Source: Bacteroidota bacterium
GTDB lineage: Bacteria; Bacteroidota; Bacteroidia; Bacteroidales; B39-G9
Direction of reading: 5' to 3'
DNA: 34,391 bases
Assembly (NCBI GenBank): GCA_015222055.1
Contig: JADFUR010000095.1
Span: 1-34,391, forward strand
Below, piece after piece: positions 24,931-33,191 of the stretch. Position numbers and translations under genes: made by a program. The notes under the pieces were generated by a model. The model searched no databases. It was not told the origin of the DNA and saw only the letters and a program-made list of their open reading frames with translations. How positions within the stretch are numbered: the first letter of the stretch is position 1; every line of letters starts with the position of its first letter.

Positions 24931-26577
24931 TCAATTCTTAATTTTCCTAACATTCTTCAATATCAGCAAATTCATTGGGTTGCTTCCCATATTAATAATG
25001 TTTTTTTGAGTAAAACGAACAACCTCATCATAATATAATGGCACAACAGCAGCCTCATCAACAATCATTCTGTCCATTTTTTGATAATACTTAATTCGAA
25101 TATTCTCGTCTTGTTCGTTCATAGAAAGTTCGTAGAGTTTGTCATATTTTTCACTTTTGAAATGAGTATAATTTGGACCTTTAGGACTAAAATTTTTACT
25201 GTAAAAAAGTGCCAAATAATTTTCTGCATCGGGATAATCGGCTATCCATGAACCACGAAAAAAATTCAACTTCGAATTAGCAACCATATCTCTAAAACTG
25301 GCTCCTGTGCTAATATCAATATTAACATTTATGCCAATTAACGAAAGTTGATGTTGAATATATTCGCAAATATCAAGATAATCGCTTGTCGTCATTAAGG
25401 TAATTTGTGGCAATCCTTTTCCATTAGGGAAACCCGACGAGATTAACAATTTTCTTGCTTTATCGGGATTATAATCATATCCTTTTACTTTTGATTCTGA
25501 AAATGAAGGCAATCCTTTTGGCACAAAACCTGACGTAGCAGGTGTTCCAATATTATTACGAAGATAAGTCATCATTTTTCGTCTGTCGAATCCATAGTTT
25601 ATTGCCTGTCGTATTGACTTATTTTTTAATGGGCTTTTTTTAACAATCTCAAGACTATCGTCTAATAAAATTCCAAGATATTCGGTATTCAAATATGCTT
25701 GAGTAAACATGTTAAATTTATTGCTGTATTTTGGATTTAACTTACCACCGCGAGTAATAAGTTCGTCTTTATAACTTGCGTGAATGCCTGACAAAAAATC
25801 AATATTACCTTGTATAAACTCTAAAAATTCAGATTGCTTATCGTTAATAAAAGTTATTGCCACAGCATCGAGATAAGGTAGTTTTTTAGCATTACTATCT
25901 GATTCAAAATAATTTTTATTTTTTACAAAAACCAACTTCTCTCCTTCTTTCCAGATTTTAAATTTAAACGGTCCTGTTCCAACAGGATGACTGCGAAAAT
26001 CACGACCATAATATTCGACAATCTCTGTTGGCACAACAGAGCAATATTGCATTGTGAGCAAACCTAAAAAAGCAGGAAAAGGATTTTTTAATGATATTTG
26101 AAGGACACTATCATTTACAGCTTTTAAGCCAGTAAAATTATTATTTTTATTTTTATCAAGTTTATCAAAAATCCATGCACCAGGCGATGCAGTTTTTTTG
26201 TCTTGAATGCGGTTTAGACTATAAACAAAATCGGAGGCAACAACTCTCCTTCCCTTAGCGGATTTAAAAATTTTGTGGTCGTGAAAAAAAACATCATCAC
26301 GAAGATAGAAAGTGTATAATCGACCTTTGTTTGATATTTCCCAATTTTTAGCAATACATGGCTTAACTTTCAGACTATCGTTCATTTGAACAAGTCCGTT
26401 AAACAATTGATTAATTGGCCAAATAACGGTCTGATTTTTTGCATAGGCAGGATCTAAGGTTGAAATTCCTTTTGATTCATTATATCTAAAAACTGTTAAA
26501 TCTTTAGTATTATAATCTTTGGTATTACACGAAACTGTAATTATTAGAGTGAAAATTATGATAAATATTTTATTCAT
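24931..26577 (-). CDS. Oligopeptide/dipeptide ABC transporter substrate-binding lipoprotein (OppA/DppA family)
   Basis: An upstream ATG at 26622 exists, but the ATG at 26577 (MNKIFIIIFTLIITVSC) places the lipobox TVSC at residue 17, so 548 residues is preferred. The family 5 solute-binding fold is clear: GISTLDPAYAKNQTVIWPINQLFNGLVQ, CIAKNWEISNKGRLYTFYLRDDVFFHD, VVASDFVYSLNRI, GTGPFKFKIWKEGEKLVFVKNKNYF and the C-terminal IVDEAAVVPLYYDEVVRF. It binds short peptides or similar ligands in the periplasm. No permease or ATPase gene is next to it; its partners must lie elsewhere. It is followed by the repeat copy 2 and preceded by mltG 71 bases away. Confidence 0.9.
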   Translation of the reverse strand: MNKIFIIIFTLIITVSCNTKDYNTKDLTVFRYNESKGISTLDPAYAKNQTVIWPINQLFNGLVQMNDSLKVKPCIAKNWEISNKGRLYTFYLRDDVFFHDHKIFKSAKGRRVVASDFVYSLNRIQDKKTASPGAWIFDKLDKNKNNNFTGLKAVNDSVLQISLKNPFPAFLGLLTMQYCSVVPTEIVEYYGRDFRSHPVGTGPFKFKIWKEGEKLVFVKNKNYFESDSNAKKLPYLDAVAITFINDKQSEFLEFIQGNIDFLSGIHASYKDELITRGGKLNPKYSNKFNMFTQAYLNTEYLGILLDDSLEIVKKSPLKNKSIRQAINYGFDRRKMMTYLRNNIGTPATSGFVPKGLPSFSESKVKGYDYNPDKARKLLISSGFPNGKGLPQITLMTTSDYLDICEYIQHQLSLIGINVNIDISTGASFRDMVANSKLNFFRGSWIADYPDAENYLALFYSKNFSPKGPNYTHFKSEKYDKLYELSMNEQDENIRIKYYQKMDRMIVDEAAVVPLYYDEVVRFTQKNIINMGSNPMNLLILKNVRKIKN

Positions 26578-26648
26578 TTTTTCGATATTTAATAAAAGGC
26601 CCAAATAATATTTATTAATCATGAATAATTGTTATTTACATAAACTCA

Positions 26649-27728
26649 TTATTTCATAATCCTGCTTTTATTAAGAGCTCTTTGGTATCTTCTTGCGTTA
26701 TTATTATGTTGCCTTAACGATTTAGCAAAAGCATGATATCCTGAGAAATCAGATTTAGCACAAAAATATAAATACGAATGCGTTTCATAATTTAGAACAG
26801 CATCTAATGAAGATATTGATGGTATGCATATTACACCCGGAGGCAAACCTCGGTATTTATAGGTATTATAGGGAGAATCAAAAGATAATTGTTTTTTTAA
26901 AACTCTTTTTATTGAGAAATCACCAATTGCAAAAATTACTGTTGGATCGGCTTGCAGTCGCATTCTTTTTCGTAAACGGTTAATATAAACACCCGCTAAT
27001 CTCCTTTTCTCACTGTTTTTGTTAGTTTCCTCCTCAACAATAGATGCCAAAATACTTACGTCAACTTTTGACAAGCCTATTTTTTCTGCCTTTTTTATTC
27101 TTTTGTCGCTCCAAAACTTCAAATATTCATTATACATTCTGTCGAAAAACTTTTCTGCAGAAGTGTTCCAATAAAATTGATAAGTATTTGGCACAAACAT
27201 ACTCATTACAGTATGTTGCGAAAAATTATATTTAGAAAGGAATTTTTTATTGTTAAGCAATTTTAAAATTTTTGTTGAGTCGGCTTCAATTTGTAATGAA
27301 ATTTTTTGGGCTAATTCTTGTTTTGTCCTGATATTGTTAAAAATTAAATTTAGTGGAGTTTGTTCACCCGAACGCAACAAATTAATTAACTCATTATTAC
27401 TCATTTTATTTTTTATAAAATACCTTCCTGGCTTAACATGAGCGACATAATTTTTTTCTTCGGCAAGCCACTCAAAAGTATTTACATTTACAATAATGTT
27501 ATTTTTAAACAATATTTTTTTTAAATCAATAAAATTGGAGCCGGTTGGAATGTATAAATAATTTGAATGTTTTGTTGTTAATACTACATTTGGCTGAAGC
27601 ACTCTTTTATACATTCGATAAACGTAAGACACTCCAAATATTATTGAAAGAGCTAATGCAGAGATAATTATCTTAAAAAATATTGTTGATTTAAAGCCTT
27701 TATTGTTATTTTTCTTATTCTTATTCAT
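26649..27728 (-). CDS. mltG: Endolytic murein transglycosylase MltG
   Basis: 359 residues. A lysine/asparagine-rich cytoplasmic start (1-17) precedes one membrane helix (about 18-37), then the periplasmic YceG/MltG domain. A LysM-like part at 55-120 (YIPTGSNFIDLKKIL ... VKPGRYFIKNKMSNNELINLL) is followed by the catalytic part with MFVPNTYQFYW and ILASIVEEETNKNSEKRRLAGVYINRL, whose first glutamate (about residue 232) is the catalytic one, then MRLQADPTVIFAIGD and SPYNTYKYRGLPPGVICIPS. It cuts nascent glycan strands in the inner-membrane-proximal peptidoglycan and so sets strand length. All key motifs are intact. It is encoded just upstream of the peptide-binding protein, likely by chance. Confidence 0.95.
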   Translation of the reverse strand: MNKNKKNNNKGFKSTIFFKIIISALALSIIFGVSYVYRMYKRVLQPNVVLTTKHSNYLYIPTGSNFIDLKKILFKNNIIVNVNTFEWLAEEKNYVAHVKPGRYFIKNKMSNNELINLLRSGEQTPLNLIFNNIRTKQELAQKISLQIEADSTKILKLLNNKKFLSKYNFSQHTVMSMFVPNTYQFYWNTSAEKFFDRMYNEYLKFWSDKRIKKAEKIGLSKVDVSILASIVEEETNKNSEKRRLAGVYINRLRKRMRLQADPTVIFAIGDFSIKRVLKKQLSFDSPYNTYKYRGLPPGVICIPSISSLDAVLNYETHSYLYFCAKSDFSGYHAFAKSLRQHNNNARRYQRALNKSRIMK

Positions 27729-27789
27729 AAATTTATACTTTGATAAAAAAGTGCCCGAATTTATAAAAATAAAATTAGTTAATATTATA

Positions 27790-27797
27790 CAAAGATA
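27790..27797 (-). promoter_or_regulatory. Possible -7 element of the mltG promoter
   Basis: The minus strand reads TATCTTTG, an exact match to TAnnTTTG, giving a leader of about 55 bases to the mltG ATG. No TTG is at the proper -33 distance, so the call is weak. Confidence 0.35.
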
Positions 27798-27931
27798 AGA
27801 AAGTTTATAAAATTAGTAAAGTTCATAGAGTTCATAAAGTTGAAAGTTGAAATTTTGGTTGAGAGTAAAAACATATAAACACACTACTTTCAAAGCATAT
27901 AACTTTCTATAGAAAACTGAAAAAAAAGCAT

Positions 27932-27939
27932 TAAATTTG
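27932..27939 (+). promoter_or_regulatory. Possible -7 element for the STAS-like gene
   Basis: TAAATTTG matches TAnnTTTG about 66 bases before the ATG at 28005. The -33 TTG is missing at the expected spacing. Confidence 0.35.
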
Positions 27940-28004
27940 ATTAATAATTATAATTACGTTGGTTACCTGACAGAATGAATCCGTAGCAAACAAAAAATAA
28001 AACT

Positions 28005-28382
28005 ATGAAATATTCAATTAGAATTGACCATGAATTAAAAATAATTAGATACCAGCATTCTGGATTAATTAATGCAGAAGATATTGAAGATGCCTGGAGT
28101 GAGTTCTTAAAAATTCAAGAATTTACTCAATTAAAATACAAGCTTCTCTCTGATTATAGAGGTGGTAAATTTCAAATTCCAGTTACCCATTTATCAGCGA
28201 TTATTGATTTTATGAGTAAAATTAAAAATATTGTAAAAGGGAAAAAGCAGGCATTAATTGTTGACAACCCATATTCTGTTGCAGCTTCTATGCTTTTTGA
28301 GAATAGAGTATATAAAGAAATTGGCTTTGATGTAAAAGTATTTTCAACCAAGACTGAAGCTTTGAGATGGCTCATTAATTAG
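28005..28382 (+). CDS. Small SpoIIAA/STAS-like protein
   Basis: 125 residues, no signal or membrane segment. The order of strands and helices (MKYSIRIDHELKIIRYQHSG, then INAEDIEDAWSEFLKIQEF, KLLSDYRG, then THLSAIIDFMSKI, KKQALIVDNPYSVAASMLFENRVY, and VKVFSTKTEALRWL) is that of the small SpoIIAA-like/STAS-fold proteins common in Bacteroidota. The end motif VKVFxTxTEALxWL is typical of these. Function of this branch is unknown; it is too divergent to claim anti-anti-sigma activity. It lies 18 bases before the dihydrofolate-reductase-fold gene, so the two are probably co-transcribed. Confidence 0.7.
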   Translation: MKYSIRIDHELKIIRYQHSGLINAEDIEDAWSEFLKIQEFTQLKYKLLSDYRGGKFQIPVTHLSAIIDFMSKIKNIVKGKKQALIVDNPYSVAASMLFENRVYKEIGFDVKVFSTKTEALRWLIN

Positions 28383-28400
28383 TAATAGTTAAAAAAAATT

Positions 28401-28940
28401 ATGAAAAATAAAAATTACGTGTTTATTGCAAGAAGTATAGATGGTTATATTGCAGATAAAAATGGTGATATTGATTGGCTATATACTGTAGCTAATACGG
28501 AAAATTCTGATTGCGGATACGAAAAATTTATTAATAAAATAGATGCAATTATTATGGGTCGTTCATCATTTGAAAAAGTTCTCAGTTTTGGCATTGACTG
28601 GCCATACAATATCCCTGTATTAGTATTGAGTAATACATTGAAAAAAATTCCAAAGGGATATATTGGTAAAGTAGAAATCATTTCGGGAACTCCCAAAGAA
28701 ATATTAAAAACTGCACATACAAAAGGATACAAACACTTATATATTGATGGTGGAAAAACTGTTCAGGGTTTCTTAAACCAAGACTTGATTGACGAAATAT
28801 GTATAACTACAATTCCAATATTATTAGGTGAAGGAATACCATTGTTTAAAGAACTTCCTGAAAAAATAAGATTTGAGCATATTAAAACGGAAGTATATTT
28901 AAATGAGCTTGTTCAGAGTAATTATAGACGAAAAAGATAA
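28401..28940 (+). CDS. Dihydrofolate reductase family protein (RibD C-terminal type)
   Basis: 179 residues, standard length. The fold is marked by YVFIARSIDGYIADKNGDIDWL at the N-terminus, DAIIMGRSSFEKVL (nucleotide-binding part), PVLVLSNTL, HLYIDGGKTVQGFLNQDLIDEICITTIPILLGEGIPLF. It would bind NADPH and reduce an unknown pterin- or pyrimidine-like substrate; this subgroup is related to RibD-C and not to the folate-pathway DHFR itself. It is the second gene of a two-gene unit and is followed by a repeat-rich gap of 380 bases. Confidence 0.88.
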   Translation: MKNKNYVFIARSIDGYIADKNGDIDWLYTVANTENSDCGYEKFINKIDAIIMGRSSFEKVLSFGIDWPYNIPVLVLSNTLKKIPKGYIGKVEIISGTPKEILKTAHTKGYKHLYIDGGKTVQGFLNQDLIDEICITTIPILLGEGIPLFKELPEKIRFEHIKTEVYLNELVQSNYRRKR

Positions 28941-28965
28941 GGAATAATATAGATTCCTTTTCTTT

Positions 28966-29066
28966 GAAAAGCGACTAAGCGGTTTGCTTACAAAAAATAC
29001 GAAAATTACAAGTCTGTACCTTAGCTTATTACAAAAACTCTAAGCAGCTAAAACTTGATAATTTTA
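28966..29066 (+). repeat. Palindrome-ended repeat, copy A (full length, degenerate)
   Basis: GAAAAGCGACTAAGCGG, then a middle part with GGTTTGCTTACAAAAA, TCTGTACCTTAG and TTATTACAAAA, then CTCTAAGCAGCTAAAACTTGATAATTTT. It aligns base by base with the reverse complement of 33001-33114. The gap from here to 29320 has no gene: it holds this copy, about 160 bases of plain A/T-rich DNA, copy B, and the leader of the lipocalin gene. Confidence 0.82.
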
Positions 29067-29230
29067 AAAAATTAAATACCACTCCCTAACTAGTTGAGCT
29101 TAAAAATATTAAAAAAAAATTATCACCAATTCTTTTTTTTTTATTACCTTGAACAAGAATTTCATTCTAAGCATATAATTCATAATAAAAAACAACTACT
29201 TAATGATTTAAACTTTCGTTTAATTAATTT

Positions 29231-29280
29231 GAAAAGCCGCTAAGCGGCTAAAACTTGATAATTTTAGTTTTCGGAGTAGG
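29231..29280 (+). repeat. Palindrome-ended repeat, copy B (short form)
   Basis: GAAAAGCCGCTAAGCGGC joined directly to CTAAAACTTGATAATTTTAG and then TTTTCGGAGTAGG. It has both ends of the full element but lacks the about 60-base middle. The palindrome GCCGCT-A-AGCGGC (29236-29248) is perfect here. Confidence 0.82.
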
Positions 29281-29320
29281 CTCAACTTTACGTTTATTTA
29301 ATTTTTTAAAAAATTAAAAT

Positions 29321-29854
29321 ATGAAAAGACTAATTATTTGCATAATAACAATGATTATGATACTAAACTCATGCAAAAGTCAGGATGTTAAGATTGATAA
29401 AACGGTTGTAAAAAATTTTAATATTGAAAAATACCTGGGCACATGGTACGAAATTTCTCGTTTTGATCATAGTTTTGAACGCGACTTAGTTGGTGTAACA
29501 GCTACATATTCTTTTCGTGAAGATGGGAAAATAAAAGTTGTAAATAAAGGATTTAAAAAAACTCTTGGCGGTGAGAAATCAGAAGTAGAAGGAAAGGCAA
29601 AAATTCCAAACCCTGAAGTGCCCTCCAAATTAAAAGTTTCTTTTTTCTGGTTTTTCTATGGCGATTATTTTGTTTTAGAGCTGGACGAGAATTATCAATG
29701 GGTTGTTGTTGGCAGCAAGTCCGATAAATATCTCTGGATACTTTCTCGCTCTCCTCAAATGGATGAAATTTTATATAATAATTTGTTAAAAAAAATAAAA
29801 AAACGTGGCTATAATTTAAATGATCTTATACGAATTGAACAAAAAAAAATATAA
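29321..29854 (+). CDS. blc: Lipocalin lipoprotein (Blc family)
   Basis: 177 residues. Lipoprotein signal with lipobox LNSC (Cys18), then the lipocalin first motif YLGTWYEISRFDHSFERDL (GTWYE at 40-44). VTATYSFREDGKIKVVNKGF, KLKVSFFWFFYGDYFVLELDENYQWVVVGS and YLWILSRSP are the following barrel strands and conserved C-terminal motif. Bacterial Blc is an outer-membrane lipoprotein that binds lipids such as lysophospholipids or fatty acids. Here it starts a three-gene unit: the next lipoprotein gene starts 19 bases later and overlaps its downstream partner. The linkage to a TonB receptor is not a usual Blc context. Confidence 0.92.
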   Translation: MKRLIICIITMIMILNSCKSQDVKIDKTVVKNFNIEKYLGTWYEISRFDHSFERDLVGVTATYSFREDGKIKVVNKGFKKTLGGEKSEVEGKAKIPNPEVPSKLKVSFFWFFYGDYFVLELDENYQWVVVGSKSDKYLWILSRSPQMDEILYNNLLKKIKKRGYNLNDLIRIEQKKI

Positions 29855-29873
29855 ACTTAAAAAAAACTTAACA

Positions 29874-30590
29874 ATGAAAATAAATATTAAATTTTTTATA
29901 GCAATTATTTTAATCTGTCTTTTATTCTCTTGCATAACAAAAAAAAACATTCTTGTTTTTGAAAATATTGATAATGGAAAAGACATTTCAATAGAATTTA
30001 CCAAAGGGAAAGCATTTAATCATCCCACCTTCGTAATATGGCTTGAAGATATGGACGGTAGTTATCTCAAAACCCTATTTTTAACAAAAGCTTATGCAAA
30101 TTGTTTGTTTGAGCACAAAATGCTTGGAGATACTCTTTGGCTGAACGAAAAAGGGGAATCGTGCCAGCCGGCAGCTCTCAGTTACTGGACACACAAAAAA
30201 GGAATGATAAACAACAAAACATTAGTTCCTTCAAAAAAAAATAAGTTTGTAGATGCTTACACAGGAGCAACGCCAAAAGGCAGCTTTGTGTTTAATGCAA
30301 AAAAATCTGAAAAAAAACAATATCGACTTTTGGTTGAAATAAATCAAACTTGGGATTGGAATAAATTCTGGACGAATAACAAATACCCTGAAAACTCTGC
30401 ATATAAACACTCTGCCCAACCATCAATAATTTATGGGGTTGCAATAAACAATATGGATTCCACTTTTTATTTAAACCCTATTGGCCATGGCGACCCAAAG
30501 GGCGAAAGCGGAAAATTATTTACTAATATCAGCACCTTAACAAGTGCGAAGCAAATTTTTTCTTCAATTAAAGTAAAAATGAAAAAATGA
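29874..30590 (+). CDS. DUF2271-like lipoprotein
   Basis: The frame opens inside the lipocalin gene at 29820, but the ATG at 29874 (MKINIKFFIAIILICLLFSC) puts a proper lipobox, LFSC, at residue 20, so 238 residues is the natural product. The segments HPTFVIWLEDMDGSYLKTLFLT, VDAYTGATPKGSFVF and KQYRLLVEINQTWDWNKFW recall DUF2271 periplasmic proteins (VAVWxEDxDGxxVxTL, DAxTGATxxxGxY, YRLxVEV), which often accompany PepSY or TonB iron-uptake genes. The match is by eye and only moderate. It overlaps the TonB receptor gene by four bases, so translation is coupled. Confidence 0.68.
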   Translation: MKINIKFFIAIILICLLFSCITKKNILVFENIDNGKDISIEFTKGKAFNHPTFVIWLEDMDGSYLKTLFLTKAYANCLFEHKMLGDTLWLNEKGESCQPAALSYWTHKKGMINNKTLVPSKKNKFVDAYTGATPKGSFVFNAKKSEKKQYRLLVEINQTWDWNKFWTNNKYPENSAYKHSAQPSIIYGVAINNMDSTFYLNPIGHGDPKGESGKLFTNISTLTSAKQIFSSIKVKMKK

Positions 30591-32959
30591 AATATTATAT
30601 CTTAATAATAATTTTGCTGTTTACAATAAATAGTTTTGCACAAAACGGAACTATAAAAGGTAAAATCTCAGATGCCGAAAACAATGACGCACTCCCTTTT
30701 GCCAACATTGTTATTTTCGGAACAAACATTGGCACAACAAGTGATTTTGATGGAAACTTCACTTTTACAGGTTTAAAGCCGGGCTACAAAAAAATTCAAG
30801 TTTCATTTATTGGATACAAAAAGACAACAAGTGAAAATATTTTAGTGAGTAATAATAACTCACCATACATCGAAATTCAATTAGAACAAGATGACAATGT
30901 ATTATCTGAAATAATTATTAAAACAGACCCTTTCAAAAAGAAAGATGAAGCAATTATCTCAATGCAATCAATTGGGGTGAAAGAGATAGAAAGCAACCCG
31001 GGAAGTAACAGAGATATATCTCGTGTGATACAATCGTTCCCCGGAGTAGGTTCAACACCGGCTTTTCGTAACGATGTTATTATTCGCGGTGGCGGACCAA
31101 GCGAAAATCGTTTCTTTTTAGATGATGTTGAAATACCTGTTCTAAACCATTTCTCAACCCAAGGAGCGTCAGGCGGTCCGGTAGGAATTATTAATGCCGA
31201 CTTTATCAGGTCGGTAGATTTTTATTCATCTTCGTTTCCCGCTGCTAAATACAATGCTTTGAGCGGAATTTTAGATTTTAAACAGAAAGACGGTAGTAAA
31301 GATAGAACTAATTATCAAGCTGCCTTAGGTGCCAGCGAAACAGCTCTAACTGTTGACGGCCCTGTTGGTGAAAAAACAAGTTATATATTTTCGGTAAGAA
31401 GGTCATACCTGCAATTTTTGTTTTCTGCAATTGGTCTGCCTTTTCTTCCTACTTTTAACGATTATCAACTAAAAGTTAAAACTAATATTGATAAAAAAAA
31501 CACTTTTACATTAATCAGCATTGGCTCTCTCGATAATTTAACTCTTAACTCAGGGATTGATAATCCTACAGCTTCGCAAGAATATATTTTAAGTCAAATA
31601 CCAATAAATAACCAATGGAGTTATACCATTGGTGGGGTTTATAAGCATTTCTTCGATAAAGGATATCACACTCTTGTGCTGAGCAGAAATATGCTAAACA
31701 ATGAGTTCTACAAATATCCTGACAATAATGAGAATCTTGCAAAAAGTTTTGATTACAATTCGTCTGAAGCCGAAAATAAACTTAGATACGAATATCACAT
31801 AAAAAAAAGCAGTGTAAAATATATATATAGCGTTAATTTAGAATATGCAGATTACACTAACCAGACATCTCAACAGATTTATGTTAACAATTTGCTCATA
31901 AATAGTAAATATGAAACTGATTTAAATGTTTTTAAGTATGGATTTTCAGGACAAGCATCAAAACGATTTCTCGAGAACAGATTATTAATATCTCTTGGAG
32001 TAAGATTGGACGGAAACGATTATAATAAAAACACACAAAATTTATTTAACCAGGCATCGCCACGAATATCTGCATCATACACACTTACACCACAGACAGC
32101 ATTAAACACAGGCGTTGGCAGATATTTTCAACAAGCAACTTACACAACATTAGGTTATAGAAATAATTCAGGAGCCTTAGTTAACGAAGATGCCGTAAAA
32201 TTCATTGGTTTAAATCAGTTTAACTTAGGCGTTGAACATAAATTTACCGAGAAAATATTACTCTCAGTTGAAGGTTTTTACAAAGATTATTTTCAATATC
32301 CTATCGATTTAATAACCGGTGCCAGTTTAGCTAACTCAGGTGCTGATTATAGCTCTGTTGCAGGTGCTTCGCCCGTAAAATTCTCAGGCAAAGGACGAGC
32401 TGTTGGTTTCGAAATTTTAAACCGTTGGAACTTTGAGGATTTTTCTTTGCTTGCTTCTTACACTTTTGTTAGAAGTTTATTTACTGATACTAATAATACA
32501 TATATTCCATCGTCGTGGGATAGTAAAAATTTGCTGACAATTACCGGCTCTAAAGAATTAAAAAACAATTGGAGAATAGGTTTAAAATGGCGATTTGTTG
32601 GCGGATTACCATACACTCCCTACGACCTAACAACTTCGTCGTATGTTGATGTTTGGAATGCTAAAGGACAAGCTTATTTTAATTTCGCACAACTTAACTC
32701 AAACAGGTTTAAGGCGTTTCATCAATTAGACCTGAGAGTTGACAAAAATTTCTTTTTTAATAAGTGGTCTTTAATGTTGTATATAGACATTCAAAATGCT
32801 TATAATTTTCAAAATAAAAGTCAGGATTACATAATTCGTGAAAAAAATCCCGATGGTACTTATCAAACAACAAACAATGGAACACAATATGTATTAAAAA
32901 GAGTAGCAAGCGAATCGGGAACAGTATTGCCATCGGTGGGTGTTATGATTAAATTTTAG
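30587..32959 (+). CDS. TonB-dependent outer-membrane receptor
   Basis: 790 residues. Signal peptide 1-18 (ends NSFAQ), carboxypeptidase-like regulatory domain at about 22-105 (GTIKGKISDAENNDALPFANIVIFGTN, TTSDFDGNFTFTGLKPG), plug domain at about 115-230 (SRVIQSFPGVGSTPAFRNDVIIRGGGPSENRFFLDDVEIP), then the 22-strand barrel, with the terminal phenylalanine in GVMIKF. It imports a ligand across the outer membrane with TonB energy. No SusD partner follows, so it is of the iron/cofactor/peptide type and not a glycan SusC. It is coupled by overlap to the DUF2271-like lipoprotein. Ligand unknown. Confidence 0.95.
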   Translation: MKYYILIIILLFTINSFAQNGTIKGKISDAENNDALPFANIVIFGTNIGTTSDFDGNFTFTGLKPGYKKIQVSFIGYKKTTSENILVSNNNSPYIEIQLEQDDNVLSEIIIKTDPFKKKDEAIISMQSIGVKEIESNPGSNRDISRVIQSFPGVGSTPAFRNDVIIRGGGPSENRFFLDDVEIPVLNHFSTQGASGGPVGIINADFIRSVDFYSSSFPAAKYNALSGILDFKQKDGSKDRTNYQAALGASETALTVDGPVGEKTSYIFSVRRSYLQFLFSAIGLPFLPTFNDYQLKVKTNIDKKNTFTLISIGSLDNLTLNSGIDNPTASQEYILSQIPINNQWSYTIGGVYKHFFDKGYHTLVLSRNMLNNEFYKYPDNNENLAKSFDYNSSEAENKLRYEYHIKKSSVKYIYSVNLEYADYTNQTSQQIYVNNLLINSKYETDLNVFKYGFSGQASKRFLENRLLISLGVRLDGNDYNKNTQNLFNQASPRISASYTLTPQTALNTGVGRYFQQATYTTLGYRNNSGALVNEDAVKFIGLNQFNLGVEHKFTEKILLSVEGFYKDYFQYPIDLITGASLANSGADYSSVAGASPVKFSGKGRAVGFEILNRWNFEDFSLLASYTFVRSLFTDTNNTYIPSSWDSKNLLTITGSKELKNNWRIGLKWRFVGGLPYTPYDLTTSSYVDVWNAKGQAYFNFAQLNSNRFKAFHQLDLRVDKNFFFNKWSLMLYIDIQNAYNFQNKSQDYIIREKNPDGTYQTTNNGTQYVLKRVASESGTVLPSVGVMIKF

Positions 32960-33000
32960 AGAGAATGACAGGCTTTTAAATTTTTTTTCATTTATAAATC

Positions 33001-33114
33001 TACTACGAAAATTAAAATTATTAAGTTTTAGCCACTTAGCGGTTTTGTAATAATCTAAGGTACAGATTTATAACTTTCGTGCTTTTTGTAAGCAAACCAC
33101 TTAGCGGCTTTTCG
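33001..33114 (-). repeat. Palindrome-ended repeat, copy C (full length, inverted)
   Basis: The minus strand reads CGAAAAGCCGCTAAGTGG, GTTTGCTTACAAAAAGCACG, CTGTACCTTAGATTATTACA, CCGCTAAGTGGCTAAAACTT and ends TTTTCGTAGTA. It aligns with copy A over its whole length and with copy B at both ends, in opposite orientation, just after the TonB receptor gene. Confidence 0.85.
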
Positions 33115-33191
33115 GAAAAAATAATTTTTATAAGCGTTTTTATAAATCTAAAAAGTATCTTTCGGAATAAAAAATTTCTAAATAAAAAAAG

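Noticed and set aside
29820-29873. 18-residue extension of the DUF2271-like lipoprotein
   Set aside because: It lies mostly within the lipocalin gene and would bury the lipoprotein signal peptide.
30587-32959. SusC-type glycan receptor
   Set aside because: No SusD-like gene follows, and the length (790) is shorter than typical SusC; a general TonB receptor fits better.
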